Shown here piece by piece: positions 24,390 to 32,966 of a DNA stretch of 64,000 bases. The number at the start of each line of letters is the position of its first letter. The stretch's first letter is position 1. Below the pieces are notes generated by a model. The model was not told the DNA's origin, searched no databases, and worked only from the letters and a program-made list of their open reading frames with translations. The position numbers and the translations under genes were made by a program. Origin of the DNA: 2-01-FULL-33-17 sp964474375 (GTDB lineage: Bacteria > Patescibacteriota > Minisyncoccia > Phycocordibacterales > UBA9973); contig CAYYSG010000001.1 of NCBI GenBank assembly GCA_964474375.1, positions 1-64,000 on the forward strand, written 5' to 3'.

Positions 24390-24875
24390 ATGGTCAAAAC
24401 TAATGCTGAAGCACAAGAATTTGTTAAAAACCTGCTAAACACCATAGATGCTAGCTACGATAGCATCGAAACAGTGTTTGATGAGGATAGCGGTCTTACT
24501 ACTATTAGTGTTAAATCAAAAGATGGACGGCTGCTTATCGGTAAAGACGGAGAAACCCTAAATGCACTATCGACTTTACTCCATAGATATTTAGAATCTG
24601 GACTAAAGGAAAATGAATCCCCTATTTCTATATCACTCGACGTTAACGATTTTCAAAAAAAGCATATTGAAGATATAAAAACCAAAGCTCATATGATGGC
24701 TGAACGTGCTAAATTCTTCAAATCTAGTATCGAGCTTGATCCAATGAATGGGTACGAGCGCAGAATCATTCATACATTTCTTGAGAAAGATAAAAATATT
24801 TTAACTGACTCGACAGGAGAAGGTAAAAACAGAAGAATTGTTATAACTTACACAGAAGACAAAACCGCTATATAA
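24390..24875 (+). CDS. jag: Jag/KhpB RNA-binding protein (KH-R3H)
   Basis: This RNA-binding protein is linked to membrane insertion and cell division in monoderm bacteria. A KH domain is seen with GRLLIGKDGETLNALSTLLHRY near residues 46-67 (GxxG-type loop IGKDG). The R3H domain follows with MNGYERRIIHTFLEKDK near 118-134 and GKNRRIVITY near 145-154. It closes the rpmH-yidC cluster but has its own promoter after a terminator. Its 3' end overlaps the terminator shared with the secretion cluster. Confidence 0.9.
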   Translation: MVKTNAEAQEFVKNLLNTIDASYDSIETVFDEDSGLTTISVKSKDGRLLIGKDGETLNALSTLLHRYLESGLKENESPISISLDVNDFQKKHIEDIKTKAHMMAERAKFFKSSIELDPMNGYERRIIHTFLEKDKNILTDSTGEGKNRRIVITYTEDKTAI

Positions 24876-24885
24876 TAGCGGTTTT
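24861..24885. terminator. Bidirectional terminator
   Basis: Stem AAAACCGCTAT/ATAGCGGTTTT; the jag stop codon lies inside it. It also ends the minus-strand secretion cluster. Confidence 0.85.
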
Positions 24886-25972
24886 ACTTTTTAGCGCACC
24901 CTGTCCATCCATATATGGAAAAATGTCTACCGGTAACCCAGCTGTATGTTCCGGCGCCTAGTCCTAGGTCTTTTGCTTTTTTGACCATTGCATCACCTGT
25001 TTGTCCTTCAAAGACAGTACACAGTTTAGATTTATTCGCTGATTGGTCTATATAAGTCAGGACATCGATATCGTTATACAAGTTACTATCAGTAAAAGCA
25101 AAGTCAACACATCTTCCAGTTTTGTGGCATGAGTTTTTGTGTTTTACGCTTTGAGGCATTGCCTCGGTTATTCTATAGTTTCCTTTTATTTTAGAATTTT
25201 GGTCTAGTAGTTTTTTAAAAGCAGCCAGTCTTTCAGCTAGTTCTTTCGAAGCGTATTTGCCATTTTTTGTTTCCCATCCAGATATTGTTAAGTCGCTACA
25301 GTCCCCTGTAACTTTTTCATTAGGTTCTCCTTGGCAGGTATCCTTTACGCTTGTGGCTTTGTCGTAATTAAAGTCTTTTATGATATTTCCATCTTCACCA
25401 TATGTAAAACTAACAACTGGCCAGGTTCTGGTATTTATTAAATTCCCCCCTATTCTTATCTTCACTAAATCAGGATTAATAGTATAAAGTATCAAATAAG
25501 CACAAAACATGAGTATAAGTCCTGCTATTGCTGTAGTTATTTTACTTCTACTATCACTTTTCTTCCATACGGTATCTGACCCCATATACTGCACTCCATA
25601 AACCATGATCATGACTACAGTAATAGCACCTGCCATAGCTATAGCTAGCCTTATTATAAAGTTTACAAAGTCAGAGAAGCCGCCTGTCTCACCTTCTTCT
25701 TTTTCTTTGTCTGTTAGTTCTCTACAGCCACGGATACTACCATCAGCGTTGTATTCTGGTTTACCCGTATCACAAATCTTATCTATATTGCCTATTTTGT
25801 TTATTAGTTTGTATGAATCAGGTTTAAAATTTACATTATTTGTGTTTGTGGTGGCTTTGAGAGTTGTACTAGTATCAACATAGCTATTAGTTAGTACAGG
25901 AGTTTGAGCTACGGCTGCACTGCTTAGAATAAATCCCCAAAATAAAATAAAAATAAATACTTTATTCTTCAT
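24884..25972 (-). CDS. VirB2-like membrane module fused to an M15-type peptidase domain
   Basis: This 362-residue protein has a signal peptide (to about residue 22), a linker (KATTNTNNVNFKP), then two membrane helices (about 100-122 and 142-164) with a basic loop (WKKSDSRSK) like VirB2/TrbC pilins. The C-terminal 140 residues hold HKTGRCVDFAF and GRHFSIYGW, matching the His-x-x-Gly...Asp and His-Phe motifs of M15 (D-Ala-D-Ala carboxypeptidase/endolysin) zinc peptidases. The helices and flanks are encoded by a 233-bp segment identical in the 27255 gene. A role in trimming peptidoglycan at the secretion apparatus is inferred. The peptidase call is moderate. Confidence 0.65.
   Translation of the reverse strand: MKNKVFIFILFWGFILSSAAVAQTPVLTNSYVDTSTTLKATTNTNNVNFKPDSYKLINKIGNIDKICDTGKPEYNADGSIRGCRELTDKEKEEGETGGFSDFVNFIIRLAIAMAGAITVVMIMVYGVQYMGSDTVWKKSDSRSKITTAIAGLILMFCAYLILYTINPDLVKIRIGGNLINTRTWPVVSFTYGEDGNIIKDFNYDKATSVKDTCQGEPNEKVTGDCSDLTISGWETKNGKYASKELAERLAAFKKLLDQNSKIKGNYRITEAMPQSVKHKNSCHKTGRCVDFAFTDSNLYNDIDVLTYIDQSANKSKLCTVFEGQTGDAMVKKAKDLGLGAGTYSWVTGRHFSIYGWTGCAKK
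25449..25681. repeat. 233-bp identical repeat, copy 1
   Basis: By eye identical to 27961-28193 over 233 bp, in the same orientation, 2512 bp apart. It encodes the two-helix VirB2-like module (about 78 residues). Beyond it the two genes diverge in both directions. Confidence 0.92.
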
Positions 25973-27212
25973 AAGACCACAAGCTCATATTTTTTTTATT
26001 TATAAAGCTAATCAAATTACCGGAATTATTTATAGATGTTTTCCATACATCAATAGGATTTTGGGCATCAGATGATATTTGGGACATTTCGCGAGCATTT
26101 AAATTCATAGTGGTATAACGAACGATTCCGTCATTTGTTTCTATTTCCCCGCTGTACCATGCATCAGGATACAACACATTGTCGAAAGACTTTGGCACTG
26201 CACAAGTAAAAATAGTTTCATCAGAACTCCATGAACATTTTTCAACTAGACCCATTTTGCCTAACTGGCGCATTGTGCCATCTTTTAAATTATATGTAGA
26301 CATAACCGGACCAGATTGCTCGGTCACTGCCCGCAGGATATAGTTTCCATCAGGTGAGACTTTTGTGGTTAGGCCATTTAAATTCCCCCAGATTTTAGTT
26401 AGTTTTTTATTTTTTAGATCCAGGGTATAGGCAAACCCAGGTGCTAATTCTGTAGCTTTTGTTGTTAACAGTAGTTTTTCTTTGTTTATAAATTTAACGT
26501 GCCATTCACTAATAGGTGAAGAATAAACCAGCTCATCTTTAGCTGATTTTTCCATAAATATACTAGAGCCATTTTGGTTTTTGCTAATGTATATAAATTC
26601 TCCGTCTTTAGCAAAGTCAAAAGAGATTATGTTGTCCGGCAATATTTTTACAGAATCCCTCCCTAGTGTTCCTAAGACTGATTTTTCTGTTATCATATCG
26701 GCATCTAAATATCTAAACAAAACCCTATTTCCATCTGGTGAAAAGTCAGCAAACAAAACCCTAGGCAATGCCGTGTCGGATATTAAATAACTATTACTGT
26801 ATTTAGGAATATAGTCATAAATATAACCATTTTCTCGGGATACATATCTAATAGCATCTATTTGGTCATATATTTTATTACCTTTTGCGTCGACGCCAGT
26901 TTCGCCGGCTATTTCGTCGTCTCTTCTTACTATAATAGAACCAGCTACGTTTTCAGCAATGAGTTCTGGGTATCCAGTTGTATTTACTGCACTATCCCCC
27001 TCATCACCTCCACCAGGCAGTATGTCTCTTATAATGTCACCAATAGTACTGCCATCATTATTACCAAAAGGTAAAAAATCTTTAGCTGTTATTTCAGTTA
27101 TTTGGCCACTGTCTAGTTGTTTTTTTAGTGAGTTATTACGAATAACCATAAAACCAGCCATTCCTATTATTAGAATAACTAAAATTATTCGTATTAGTCT
27201 GCCTTTGTGCAT
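25962..27212 (-). CDS. Membrane-anchored beta-propeller-like protein of the secretion cluster
   Basis: This 416-residue protein has one N-terminal helix (about residues 8-24), a Gly/Asp-rich linker (GNNDGSTIGDI, LPGGGDEGD), then repeats of beta-propeller type. Recurrent phrases are FSPDGNRVLFRY near 153, FAKDGEFIYIS near 197, KVSPDGNYILRAV near 285 and SSDETIFTCAV near 325, the WD40/TolB-like SPDG pattern. It sits between the two VirB2-fusion genes and overlaps the downstream one by 11 nt. It has its own TATAAT box. It may be an outward scaffold or sensor; no enzyme motif is present. Confidence 0.65.
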   Translation of the reverse strand: MHKGRLIRIILVILIIGMAGFMVIRNNSLKKQLDSGQITEITAKDFLPFGNNDGSTIGDIIRDILPGGGDEGDSAVNTTGYPELIAENVAGSIIVRRDDEIAGETGVDAKGNKIYDQIDAIRYVSRENGYIYDYIPKYSNSYLISDTALPRVLFADFSPDGNRVLFRYLDADMITEKSVLGTLGRDSVKILPDNIISFDFAKDGEFIYISKNQNGSSIFMEKSAKDELVYSSPISEWHVKFINKEKLLLTTKATELAPGFAYTLDLKNKKLTKIWGNLNGLTTKVSPDGNYILRAVTEQSGPVMSTYNLKDGTMRQLGKMGLVEKCSWSSDETIFTCAVPKSFDNVLYPDAWYSGEIETNDGIVRYTTMNLNAREMSQISSDAQNPIDVWKTSINNSGNLISFINKKNMSLWSYEE

Positions 27213-27218
27213 AAAATT

Positions 27219-27224
27219 ATTATA
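27219..27224 (-). promoter_or_regulatory. -10 box, leaderless type
   Basis: TATAAT on the minus strand, 6 nt before the ATG at 27212. It is an internal promoter of the secretion cluster. Confidence 0.7.
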
Positions 27225-27254
27225 ACATAGAGATGTCGTAATAATTAGTGTTAA

Positions 27255-28382
27255 TTATTTGTCTTGCAAGACACAGGCATCGTATAGATTCTTACGGTTT
27301 CTTGATTCGGTTTTTGCAAAGTCACTAGCTGGTTTACAGCTACCTCCGCCATATGCTCGAAATGTATTTTCTATATCACCCTTACATTTTTCAAAATTAT
27401 ATTGCAGTAGCTCTGCTCCAGCTTTTATGGCTTTGGTTGCATCGTACATATCTTTTGGACAGACCGTGGTTTTTGTTTTTGCTGTTAGTCTGCATCTAGG
27501 TTTGCCATCTTCTGGAAAAAATGTAAATTGCATAATCCCTACCCCATGAGAAAATCTCCAGTCTAGTCCTAAATCATCACGACTTGGATTACTGGCGGTG
27601 AATATACCGCCCGTTCCATGGTCATCATTTAAAAAACTAGAGTTAGTTCCTAATAGGTTATTGTTTGGGTTAAATGTAACGCCTTTGTATGTTTTACCTG
27701 ATGCAATGAATTGCCTTCTGGCTGGTACGCTTTTAGGAATAGGTGCATTTTCATCGTGCCCTATTACGCTAGGGTTACCTCGGGATTCACGGAGAGCCAC
27801 CACCTGCAACATGCAGTGATGTATACCATAAGATGGAGCAATGGATTTAATTTGGTTATAATAAGCAGTCCTAGCGAATGTCGTTGTTACCTCTCTTTCT
27901 AGTCTGTATTGGCTGGCTGGGTTCCATTCGGACCATGTATTTTCTTCTATTTTGTTTCCTCCTATTCTTATCTTCACTAAATCAGGATTAATAGTATAAA
28001 GTATCAAATAAGCACAAAACATGAGTATAAGTCCTGCTATTGCTGTAGTTATTTTACTTCTACTATCACTTTTCTTCCATACGGTATCTGACCCCATATA
28101 CTGCACTCCATAAACCATGATCATGACTACAGTAATAGCACCTGCCATAGCTATAGCTAGCCTTATTATAAAGTTTACAAAGTCAGAGAAGCCATTAGGG
28201 CTGACATCTTGCACTTCTTTTATATTACCTATTTCGTTTATTAGTTTGTATGACCCAGGCTTAAAATTTGCATTGTTTGTGTTTGTGGTGGCTTTGGGTA
28301 GGTTATCCGATTTTACTATTGTTGGGTAAACAAATCCTGTGGCAAAAATCAGAACCAGTATAAAAAGTGTTTTCTTTAACAT
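27255..28382 (-). CDS. VirB2-like membrane module fused to a lytic transglycosylase domain
   Basis: This 375-residue paralogue of the 24884 gene has a signal peptide (to about 25), the linker KATTNTNNANFKP, the same two membrane helices, then a different catalytic tail. The tail shows the SLT-type goose-lysozyme pattern: catalytic Glu in VVALRESRGNPSVIG near residue 200, GVGIMQFTF near 292, AIKAGAELLQ near 325, and a Tyr-Gly-Gly motif (FRAYGGG) near 350. It probably cuts peptidoglycan glycan strands to let the apparatus cross the wall, like VirB1, but tethered to a pilin-like membrane module. It starts 3 nt after the upstream gene. Confidence 0.78.
   Translation of the reverse strand: MLKKTLFILVLIFATGFVYPTIVKSDNLPKATTNTNNANFKPGSYKLINEIGNIKEVQDVSPNGFSDFVNFIIRLAIAMAGAITVVMIMVYGVQYMGSDTVWKKSDSRSKITTAIAGLILMFCAYLILYTINPDLVKIRIGGNKIEENTWSEWNPASQYRLEREVTTTFARTAYYNQIKSIAPSYGIHHCMLQVVALRESRGNPSVIGHDENAPIPKSVPARRQFIASGKTYKGVTFNPNNNLLGTNSSFLNDDHGTGGIFTASNPSRDDLGLDWRFSHGVGIMQFTFFPEDGKPRCRLTAKTKTTVCPKDMYDATKAIKAGAELLQYNFEKCKGDIENTFRAYGGGSCKPASDFAKTESRNRKNLYDACVLQDK
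27961..28193. repeat. 233-bp identical repeat, copy 2
   Basis: Partner of 25449-25681. Identity at synonymous sites implies recent duplication or ongoing gene conversion, since the flanking gene parts differ strongly. Confidence 0.92.
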
Positions 28383-28385
28383 AAG

Positions 28386-29327
28386 TTAAAAATTAAGCTC
28401 CAATGCAGATTTGAATTCTTGGTATAGTGATCGAGGATTATCGTAATTTAGATTCAGGCGAACAACTCCACTGTCATCGGGCCGAATAAACGAAATCAGT
28501 TCTGGAATTTTTTGGTTATTTACATCTTCCCCACTAAGGTTCCAGACAATATTTGGATTCAGTGTTTTATTTATACCCAAAGGAACACCAAAAACTGAAA
28601 TAGTATTGTCATACCCAGCAACTTCATTTTTTATAGTGGTCCCTAGATTAAGTCCAACCAAAGGACTGTATTCGTAGAATAATATTTTGTTTCTAGTAAA
28701 AGGTATACTAATAGAAGAAGTTTTGGTTTCAGAATTGGGTTTTATTACAGATACTGTTATGTTTTCGGATCTTTCTATTTCTGTGTTTTTAAAATCAACA
28801 AAATTATTAGCACTGCTAGATTTCGTTTGGAGTGATTTGCCATTTCTTGCCCAAGAATATGAAACTTGTCCCCCACTAGGGTTCAGGACAGCTACGCGCA
28901 AATCATTTTCTCTTATTGGTATACGCTTACCCATGTAAAAAGGAATACTTTTACTATTCATTGCTTCCCAGATTAAGTCATAAGACATAGATGAAAAAGT
29001 TATATTTTTAGTAACCTTAGACCCACCAACTAGTGTTATTTCAGCATCAATGTTATTTTGTGCTCCTGGAGTATTACTTGATTCTATTGTAAATTCTTTT
29101 TCACCATAGCCAGATTTAGTCACACTGCCGTATGACCATTTAATATAAGCTAAATCTAAGTTTGTTTCGTAGCTTGTTAGTGTTGCTGTTACCTCCTCGC
29201 CTTCTCTTGGATCTACTGGATTAATACTGATGGATATATTAGGTTCAGATTCAAAAGTACCCTGCGCCAGAGCACTGCCAGTTATAATAAATATAAATAA
29301 TGCTATACCTAACAGGTATTTTTTCAT
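28386..29327 (-). CDS. Secreted beta-rich protein of the secretion cluster
   Basis: This exported protein (313 residues) has a signal peptide ending near ALAQ (residue 21). The rest looks like tandem Ig-like beta domains: ISINPVDPREGEEVTATLTSY near 30-50 is a typical Ig/PKD start, and a second repeat is near 140-200 (VSYSWARNGKSL). There are no cysteines and no C-terminal anchor. The start was set at 29327, not two codons earlier, since TATAAT ends exactly 6 nt upstream. It lies between the VirB4 gene and the VirB2-SLT gene and is probably an extracellular part of the apparatus. Confidence 0.6.
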   Translation of the reverse strand: MKKYLLGIALFIFIITGSALAQGTFESEPNISISINPVDPREGEEVTATLTSYETNLDLAYIKWSYGSVTKSGYGEKEFTIESSNTPGAQNNIDAEITLVGGSKVTKNITFSSMSYDLIWEAMNSKSIPFYMGKRIPIRENDLRVAVLNPSGGQVSYSWARNGKSLQTKSSSANNFVDFKNTEIERSENITVSVIKPNSETKTSSISIPFTRNKILFYEYSPLVGLNLGTTIKNEVAGYDNTISVFGVPLGINKTLNPNIVWNLSGEDVNNQKIPELISFIRPDDSGVVRLNLNYDNPRSLYQEFKSALELNF

Positions 29328-29333
29328 ATACAT

Positions 29334-29339
29334 ATTATA
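29334..29339 (-). promoter_or_regulatory. -10 box, leaderless type
   Basis: TATAAT on the minus strand, 6 nt before the ATG at 29327. Confidence 0.7.
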
Positions 29340-29344
29340 GCATA

Positions 29345-31171
29345 CTAGTTTTGCTGTGCTTTATTTTTTTCAGCTTGAATAGCCAGAACTTGAGCTGGGT
29401 CAGATGTGATTATTTGTTCCTCTGTATAAGACGAAACTATTTTGATGGCTACGTGTTTTAGTCCTGCGAAAAATATCCCTTCCCCTACGTTGGCTTCTAG
29501 TAGTGTGTATTTTTCCGCATCGGTTAGATTAAATGCATCTTTTAGGACATCAATAGTCGTTGGGGACTGTTTTAGAAGCAGTTGCATTGAAGAGTTAGTT
29601 AAAATAGGTCTACCATATGGTGATTTTAGGAAGTCCTCCACGTCTTGTGTAATTGTAGCTAATCCAAGGTAATATTTACGTCCACGTTTTGCAATACTGT
29701 ATAGGAAACTAGCTGTGTCTTCGTTTTTCATCATCCACCAAGCTTCATCCACTACCATTAGTCTCTTTTTTAGATTCTTACGGATTTCATTCCATATGAA
29801 ATGAGTAATTATATACATTGCTACAGGTTTTAATTCATCTTCCATATCACGTATTGAAAACACAACGAACTTCCGGTTTATGTCGACGTTACTTGGTTTG
29901 TTTAAGAATCCTGACCATGAGCCGGTTGTGAACTTTTCTAGCTTTGTAAGTACTGAAGAAGTTCCGTCCATACCAGCTAACACAACTGCAAAGTCGGACA
30001 ATAGTGGTGGTTCAATAGTACTAAAGTCTGAATCAACGGTAATGTCCTTTAGGGCATAAGTCTCGGTGATTGCACGGTCGATAATAGCGTCTTCTTCGGG
30101 AGTTAGCCCACCCAGCATTACGCGAAATAGCCCCACTAGATTGATTGTATTTTGGCGGAGTACGTCTGCATTTGTTTCGTCTTTACTTGGGATCGGTAAA
30201 TCAAAAGGATTTATATGGTGGTCAGATGATAGTGATACATTAAAATATCGCCCCCCTACTGCGTCGGACAGGTATTCGTATTCTTTTTCCGGGTCGATAA
30301 CTATAACATCAGTATCGAACATGAGTGAACGCAGAATTTCTAGTTTGGTTGCGAAAGATTTACCAGAACCTGATTTTGCAAATGTTACAGAGTTATAGTT
30401 TTCCAATGAAAATCGGTCAAAAATAATAAGTGAATTATTATGCTGATTGATTCCATATAAAATTCCTTTGTTGCCTGTTAGGTCAAACGAAACAAAAGGA
30501 AAAGTACTGGACAATGGTTCTGTGTTCATTTTTTGCATTACACGCAAATTGTCTTTTGCCATCGGGATGCTGGACAGGAATGCCGTGTCTTGCTGAAAAG
30601 TCGCTGGTTTGATGAATATCATTTGTGAATCCAGCTGACCTTTTATTTCGTTCTCGGCCTTGAATAGATCGGATTCATTTTCGGCATATATGTTGATATA
30701 TAGTCCTACTTCGAACATTTTTTCTTGTGCTTGCTGCAAAGAATCGCGCAGTTGCTCTAAATCTCTATATGCTGATTCTAACATTGGGTCACGAACCATA
30801 CCCTTGCTCTCTCTTTCGGATATTTGACTTTGGACTTCAGCTACCTTTTTCTGGAATTGGGACATTATTTTACCAGTATCTACTGGGGTTATGTTTATGG
30901 AAATATCGAAAACCCTGTCCAAGTTTATTATAGGTGTTAGCCAGTTGTCAGTTAGTATACTAGGATATCCTACAATATAGAATGAACGTACTATCATGTC
31001 CCCTAGATTAAGAGCAGTAGGCATTATCTGCAGTGCTGATGGGGCTATAATGTCTTGTAGTTCGAGCTGAGCTGAACTAAAGATTTCTTCTGGTCTAACA
31101 GACAAAGAACCAAGAACACTAGATGATTCTTTTTTGTTTCCGCCACCAAATATTTTTGAAAATATAGACAT
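29345..31171 (-). CDS. VirB4/TraC-family type IV secretion ATPase
   Basis: This 608-residue cytoplasmic ATPase powers the type IV secretion apparatus. The N-terminal half is alpha/beta with a coiled region (residues 100-155). The ATPase core shows Walker A AKSGSGKSFATK near 270, IDPEKEYEYL near 298, and Walker B LMVVDEAWWMMKN near 474, then the VirB4 signature SIAKRGRKYYLGLATITQD near 492. The start at 31171 is set by the stop of the upstream gene at 31173; a longer reading would overlap it by 35 nt. It belongs to one operon with the N-terminal-domain protein and PrgI-like protein. Confidence 0.9.
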   Translation of the reverse strand: MSIFSKIFGGGNKKESSSVLGSLSVRPEEIFSSAQLELQDIIAPSALQIMPTALNLGDMIVRSFYIVGYPSILTDNWLTPIINLDRVFDISINITPVDTGKIMSQFQKKVAEVQSQISERESKGMVRDPMLESAYRDLEQLRDSLQQAQEKMFEVGLYINIYAENESDLFKAENEIKGQLDSQMIFIKPATFQQDTAFLSSIPMAKDNLRVMQKMNTEPLSSTFPFVSFDLTGNKGILYGINQHNNSLIIFDRFSLENYNSVTFAKSGSGKSFATKLEILRSLMFDTDVIVIDPEKEYEYLSDAVGGRYFNVSLSSDHHINPFDLPIPSKDETNADVLRQNTINLVGLFRVMLGGLTPEEDAIIDRAITETYALKDITVDSDFSTIEPPLLSDFAVVLAGMDGTSSVLTKLEKFTTGSWSGFLNKPSNVDINRKFVVFSIRDMEDELKPVAMYIITHFIWNEIRKNLKKRLMVVDEAWWMMKNEDTASFLYSIAKRGRKYYLGLATITQDVEDFLKSPYGRPILTNSSMQLLLKQSPTTIDVLKDAFNLTDAEKYTLLEANVGEGIFFAGLKHVAIKIVSSYTEEQIITSDPAQVLAIQAEKNKAQQN

Positions 31172-31172
31172 A

Positions 31173-31820
31173 TTATTGGTTACTTTGCTTAGGGATATGA
31201 CCAGCACTGTCCCCTGGGTTAAATGTTTTGTAATAAAGCTCGATCAAGCCTTCGGTGTTTAAGGGTACTGACCGTACTCCACAGCGGCCCAGAGTTTGCA
31301 TTACGATACCTAGTCTTTGTTCTAGCTGGTTTCTTTTTTCATTCCAGTCTACTTCTTCTTCGGATTCTATTTTTTTTAAGCCCCCAACAGACCCAAAAAA
31401 TTTTGAGAAAAATCCCCCAGTACGTATTAATGACTGACTATATGGTACAACTATATAAAAATGTTTTGACATTATGTTTACCCTGCTAGTTAGTTCACGA
31501 ATAAATTCGATATATTCTCTGGTTTGGAATTTGAGCAAAGGCTCGTCTATTTTGTCGAGTCTTTCTTCTAGTGTTAGTAGGTATGGTCTAATATCGAATT
31601 TTCTGGACTGGACGACTATTTGAGTATCAAAATCGAGCGAATTTAATAGTGATTGGAATTGTAATATTATAGACTTTTGTTCGTCTTGTGAGCGCAAAGT
31701 AAAGTTAATAGCGGTACACAGTAGTACAGCTCTTAGTCCACCATCATTAAGTTCCACCACCCCGTCACGGATGTGTTTTATCGGTACAAATGACTGACTG
31801 CTTGGTGCTTTGATTGACAT
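31173..31820 (-). CDS. TraC-like N-terminal domain protein (split VirB4 partner)
   Basis: This 215-residue protein resembles the N-terminal domain that in many conjugation systems is part of VirB4/TraC: SFVPIKHIRDGVVELNDGGLRAVL near 10-33 and RSQDEQKSIILQFQSLLNSL near 43-62. It is separate here, directly before the ATPase gene with 1 nt between. A Gly-rich loop (RTGGFFSKFFGSVGGLKK) near 131-148 may touch the membrane. No nucleotide-binding motif is seen. It probably docks the ATPase to the membrane complex. Confidence 0.7.
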   Translation of the reverse strand: MSIKAPSSQSFVPIKHIRDGVVELNDGGLRAVLLCTAINFTLRSQDEQKSIILQFQSLLNSLDFDTQIVVQSRKFDIRPYLLTLEERLDKIDEPLLKFQTREYIEFIRELTSRVNIMSKHFYIVVPYSQSLIRTGGFFSKFFGSVGGLKKIESEEEVDWNEKRNQLEQRLGIVMQTLGRCGVRSVPLNTEGLIELYYKTFNPGDSAGHIPKQSNQ

Positions 31821-31821
31821 A

Positions 31822-32250
31822 TTATTTTACTGATTGACCGCTAGATTGGTCTCGGTCCATTACGTCTAGACTCCATGCCAATGCTTCTATCTTACCACGG
31901 TCTAGGTTTTTCGGTGTAGTTAGGACAGGCTTTTTTGTGGCTATTCCTTTGTTATCCATGTCTTTTTTGTGTTCAGGTCTTTGCCAGACATACATACGGT
32001 TTTTTGTGTAGTGTGTTAAAAATGCTTGGAACATTAGAATAGCTGGACGAGAATTCGGCTTCCAGAATGAAAGACTAATAGCTAAGAATAAAAATAAAGC
32101 TATAAGTATAAAACCAAAAGTAAAACCCAGATATGTATATGTTACATAAGCCAGGCCAACTCCCCCACCTAGATAAATAAATTGCTTAAAAGTCAAAGGC
32201 CCAATGACTTTGTCTTCTATGTCTAAAAATCTTGGCATTTGGAATTGCAT
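31822..32250 (-). CDS. PrgI-family (VirB3-like) inner membrane protein
   Basis: This 142-residue protein starts MQFQMPRFLDIEDKVIGPLTFKQF, the typical PrgI-family opening, followed by two membrane helices (about residues 26-44 and 47-66). A basic cytoplasmic tail follows (HYTKNRMYVWQRPEHKK). In type IV secretion systems the VirB3/PrgI protein links VirB4 to the membrane. It is 1 nt from the TraC-like gene. Its order PrgI, TraC-N, VirB4 matches known Gram-positive and Patescibacterial clusters. Confidence 0.82.
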   Translation of the reverse strand: MQFQMPRFLDIEDKVIGPLTFKQFIYLGGGVGLAYVTYTYLGFTFGFILIALFLFLAISLSFWKPNSRPAILMFQAFLTHYTKNRMYVWQRPEHKKDMDNKGIATKKPVLTTPKNLDRGKIEALAWSLDVMDRDQSSGQSVK

Positions 32251-32291
32251 ACTAATATAAGTATATCATAAGAAAATCCCAGAATATATTA

Positions 32292-32963
32292 TTATTCTGG
32301 GATTTCGCGGTATAGATCATTTTTCCTGTCACCTGTGGTTACTTTGGGTAAACTAGTTTCTATTTTGGTGCGGTCTAGTACTTGGTTTTCGTTCTTACTT
32401 TTTAGTATATCTTCCCAGGAATCTGATTTTAGGGCAGGTATGGAATTGCTATTCATCTCTGCTACTTTTTCATGGCTTAACATGCCACTAGGTCTAATGT
32501 CGCTGGTTACTCTTGAAACTGGTGCTGGGGCTACCCCTTCAGGTCTTGGAACATCTTGCATTTCGATGTAGTCGGATAGCTCTTTCTCAATCATGTCGTC
32601 GTTTTTCCAGTTGTTCTCTAGTACTGCGACTCTTTCTTTGGTTAGAATATTGGCAAAGATATAGTCATGTATACCACCACGGACAGAACTGTTTACATTT
32701 GGCAATGCCTGGGTTATTTCATCTTTAACTTCACTTGGTCTAATGAAACCCAGTAATGTCATTGTAGTTATGTATTCTATCTCACTAACATATTCAGGTG
32801 CTAAACTGTAATTTTTAACCATATTTAGAAAGTCATTTGCATAACTTTGACCTAGAACATAGTTCCGTAATTCCGGCTGAATATTTTTAAGCCTATCCAT
32901 TATTTGAGAAACTTCTTCTTGGGATTCATTAGGTATTAAGTTGATTTTATTATTTTCATCCAT
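32292..32963 (-). CDS. Soluble protein of the secretion cluster, function unknown
   Basis: This 223-residue hydrophilic protein has no signal peptide or helix for the membrane. The N-terminal 120 residues are predicted helical (ESQEEVSQIMDRLKNIQPEL; SEVKDEITQALPN). The rest is Pro/Ser-rich and probably disordered (RPEGVAPAPVSRV). I do not recognise the family. It lies between the VirB6-like gene (3 nt away) and the PrgI gene, so a cytoplasmic chaperone or adaptor role is a guess from position only. Confidence 0.6.
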   Translation of the reverse strand: MDENNKINLIPNESQEEVSQIMDRLKNIQPELRNYVLGQSYANDFLNMVKNYSLAPEYVSEIEYITTMTLLGFIRPSEVKDEITQALPNVNSSVRGGIHDYIFANILTKERVAVLENNWKNDDMIEKELSDYIEMQDVPRPEGVAPAPVSRVTSDIRPSGMLSHEKVAEMNSNSIPALKSDSWEDILKSKNENQVLDRTKIETSLPKVTTGDRKNDLYREIPE

Positions 32964-32966
32964 AAA

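Noticed and set aside
25449..28193. Repeat pair as a transposon or integron footprint
   Set aside because: No transposase, no terminal inverted repeats and no target-site signs. The repeat is wholly coding and explained by module duplication or gene conversion.
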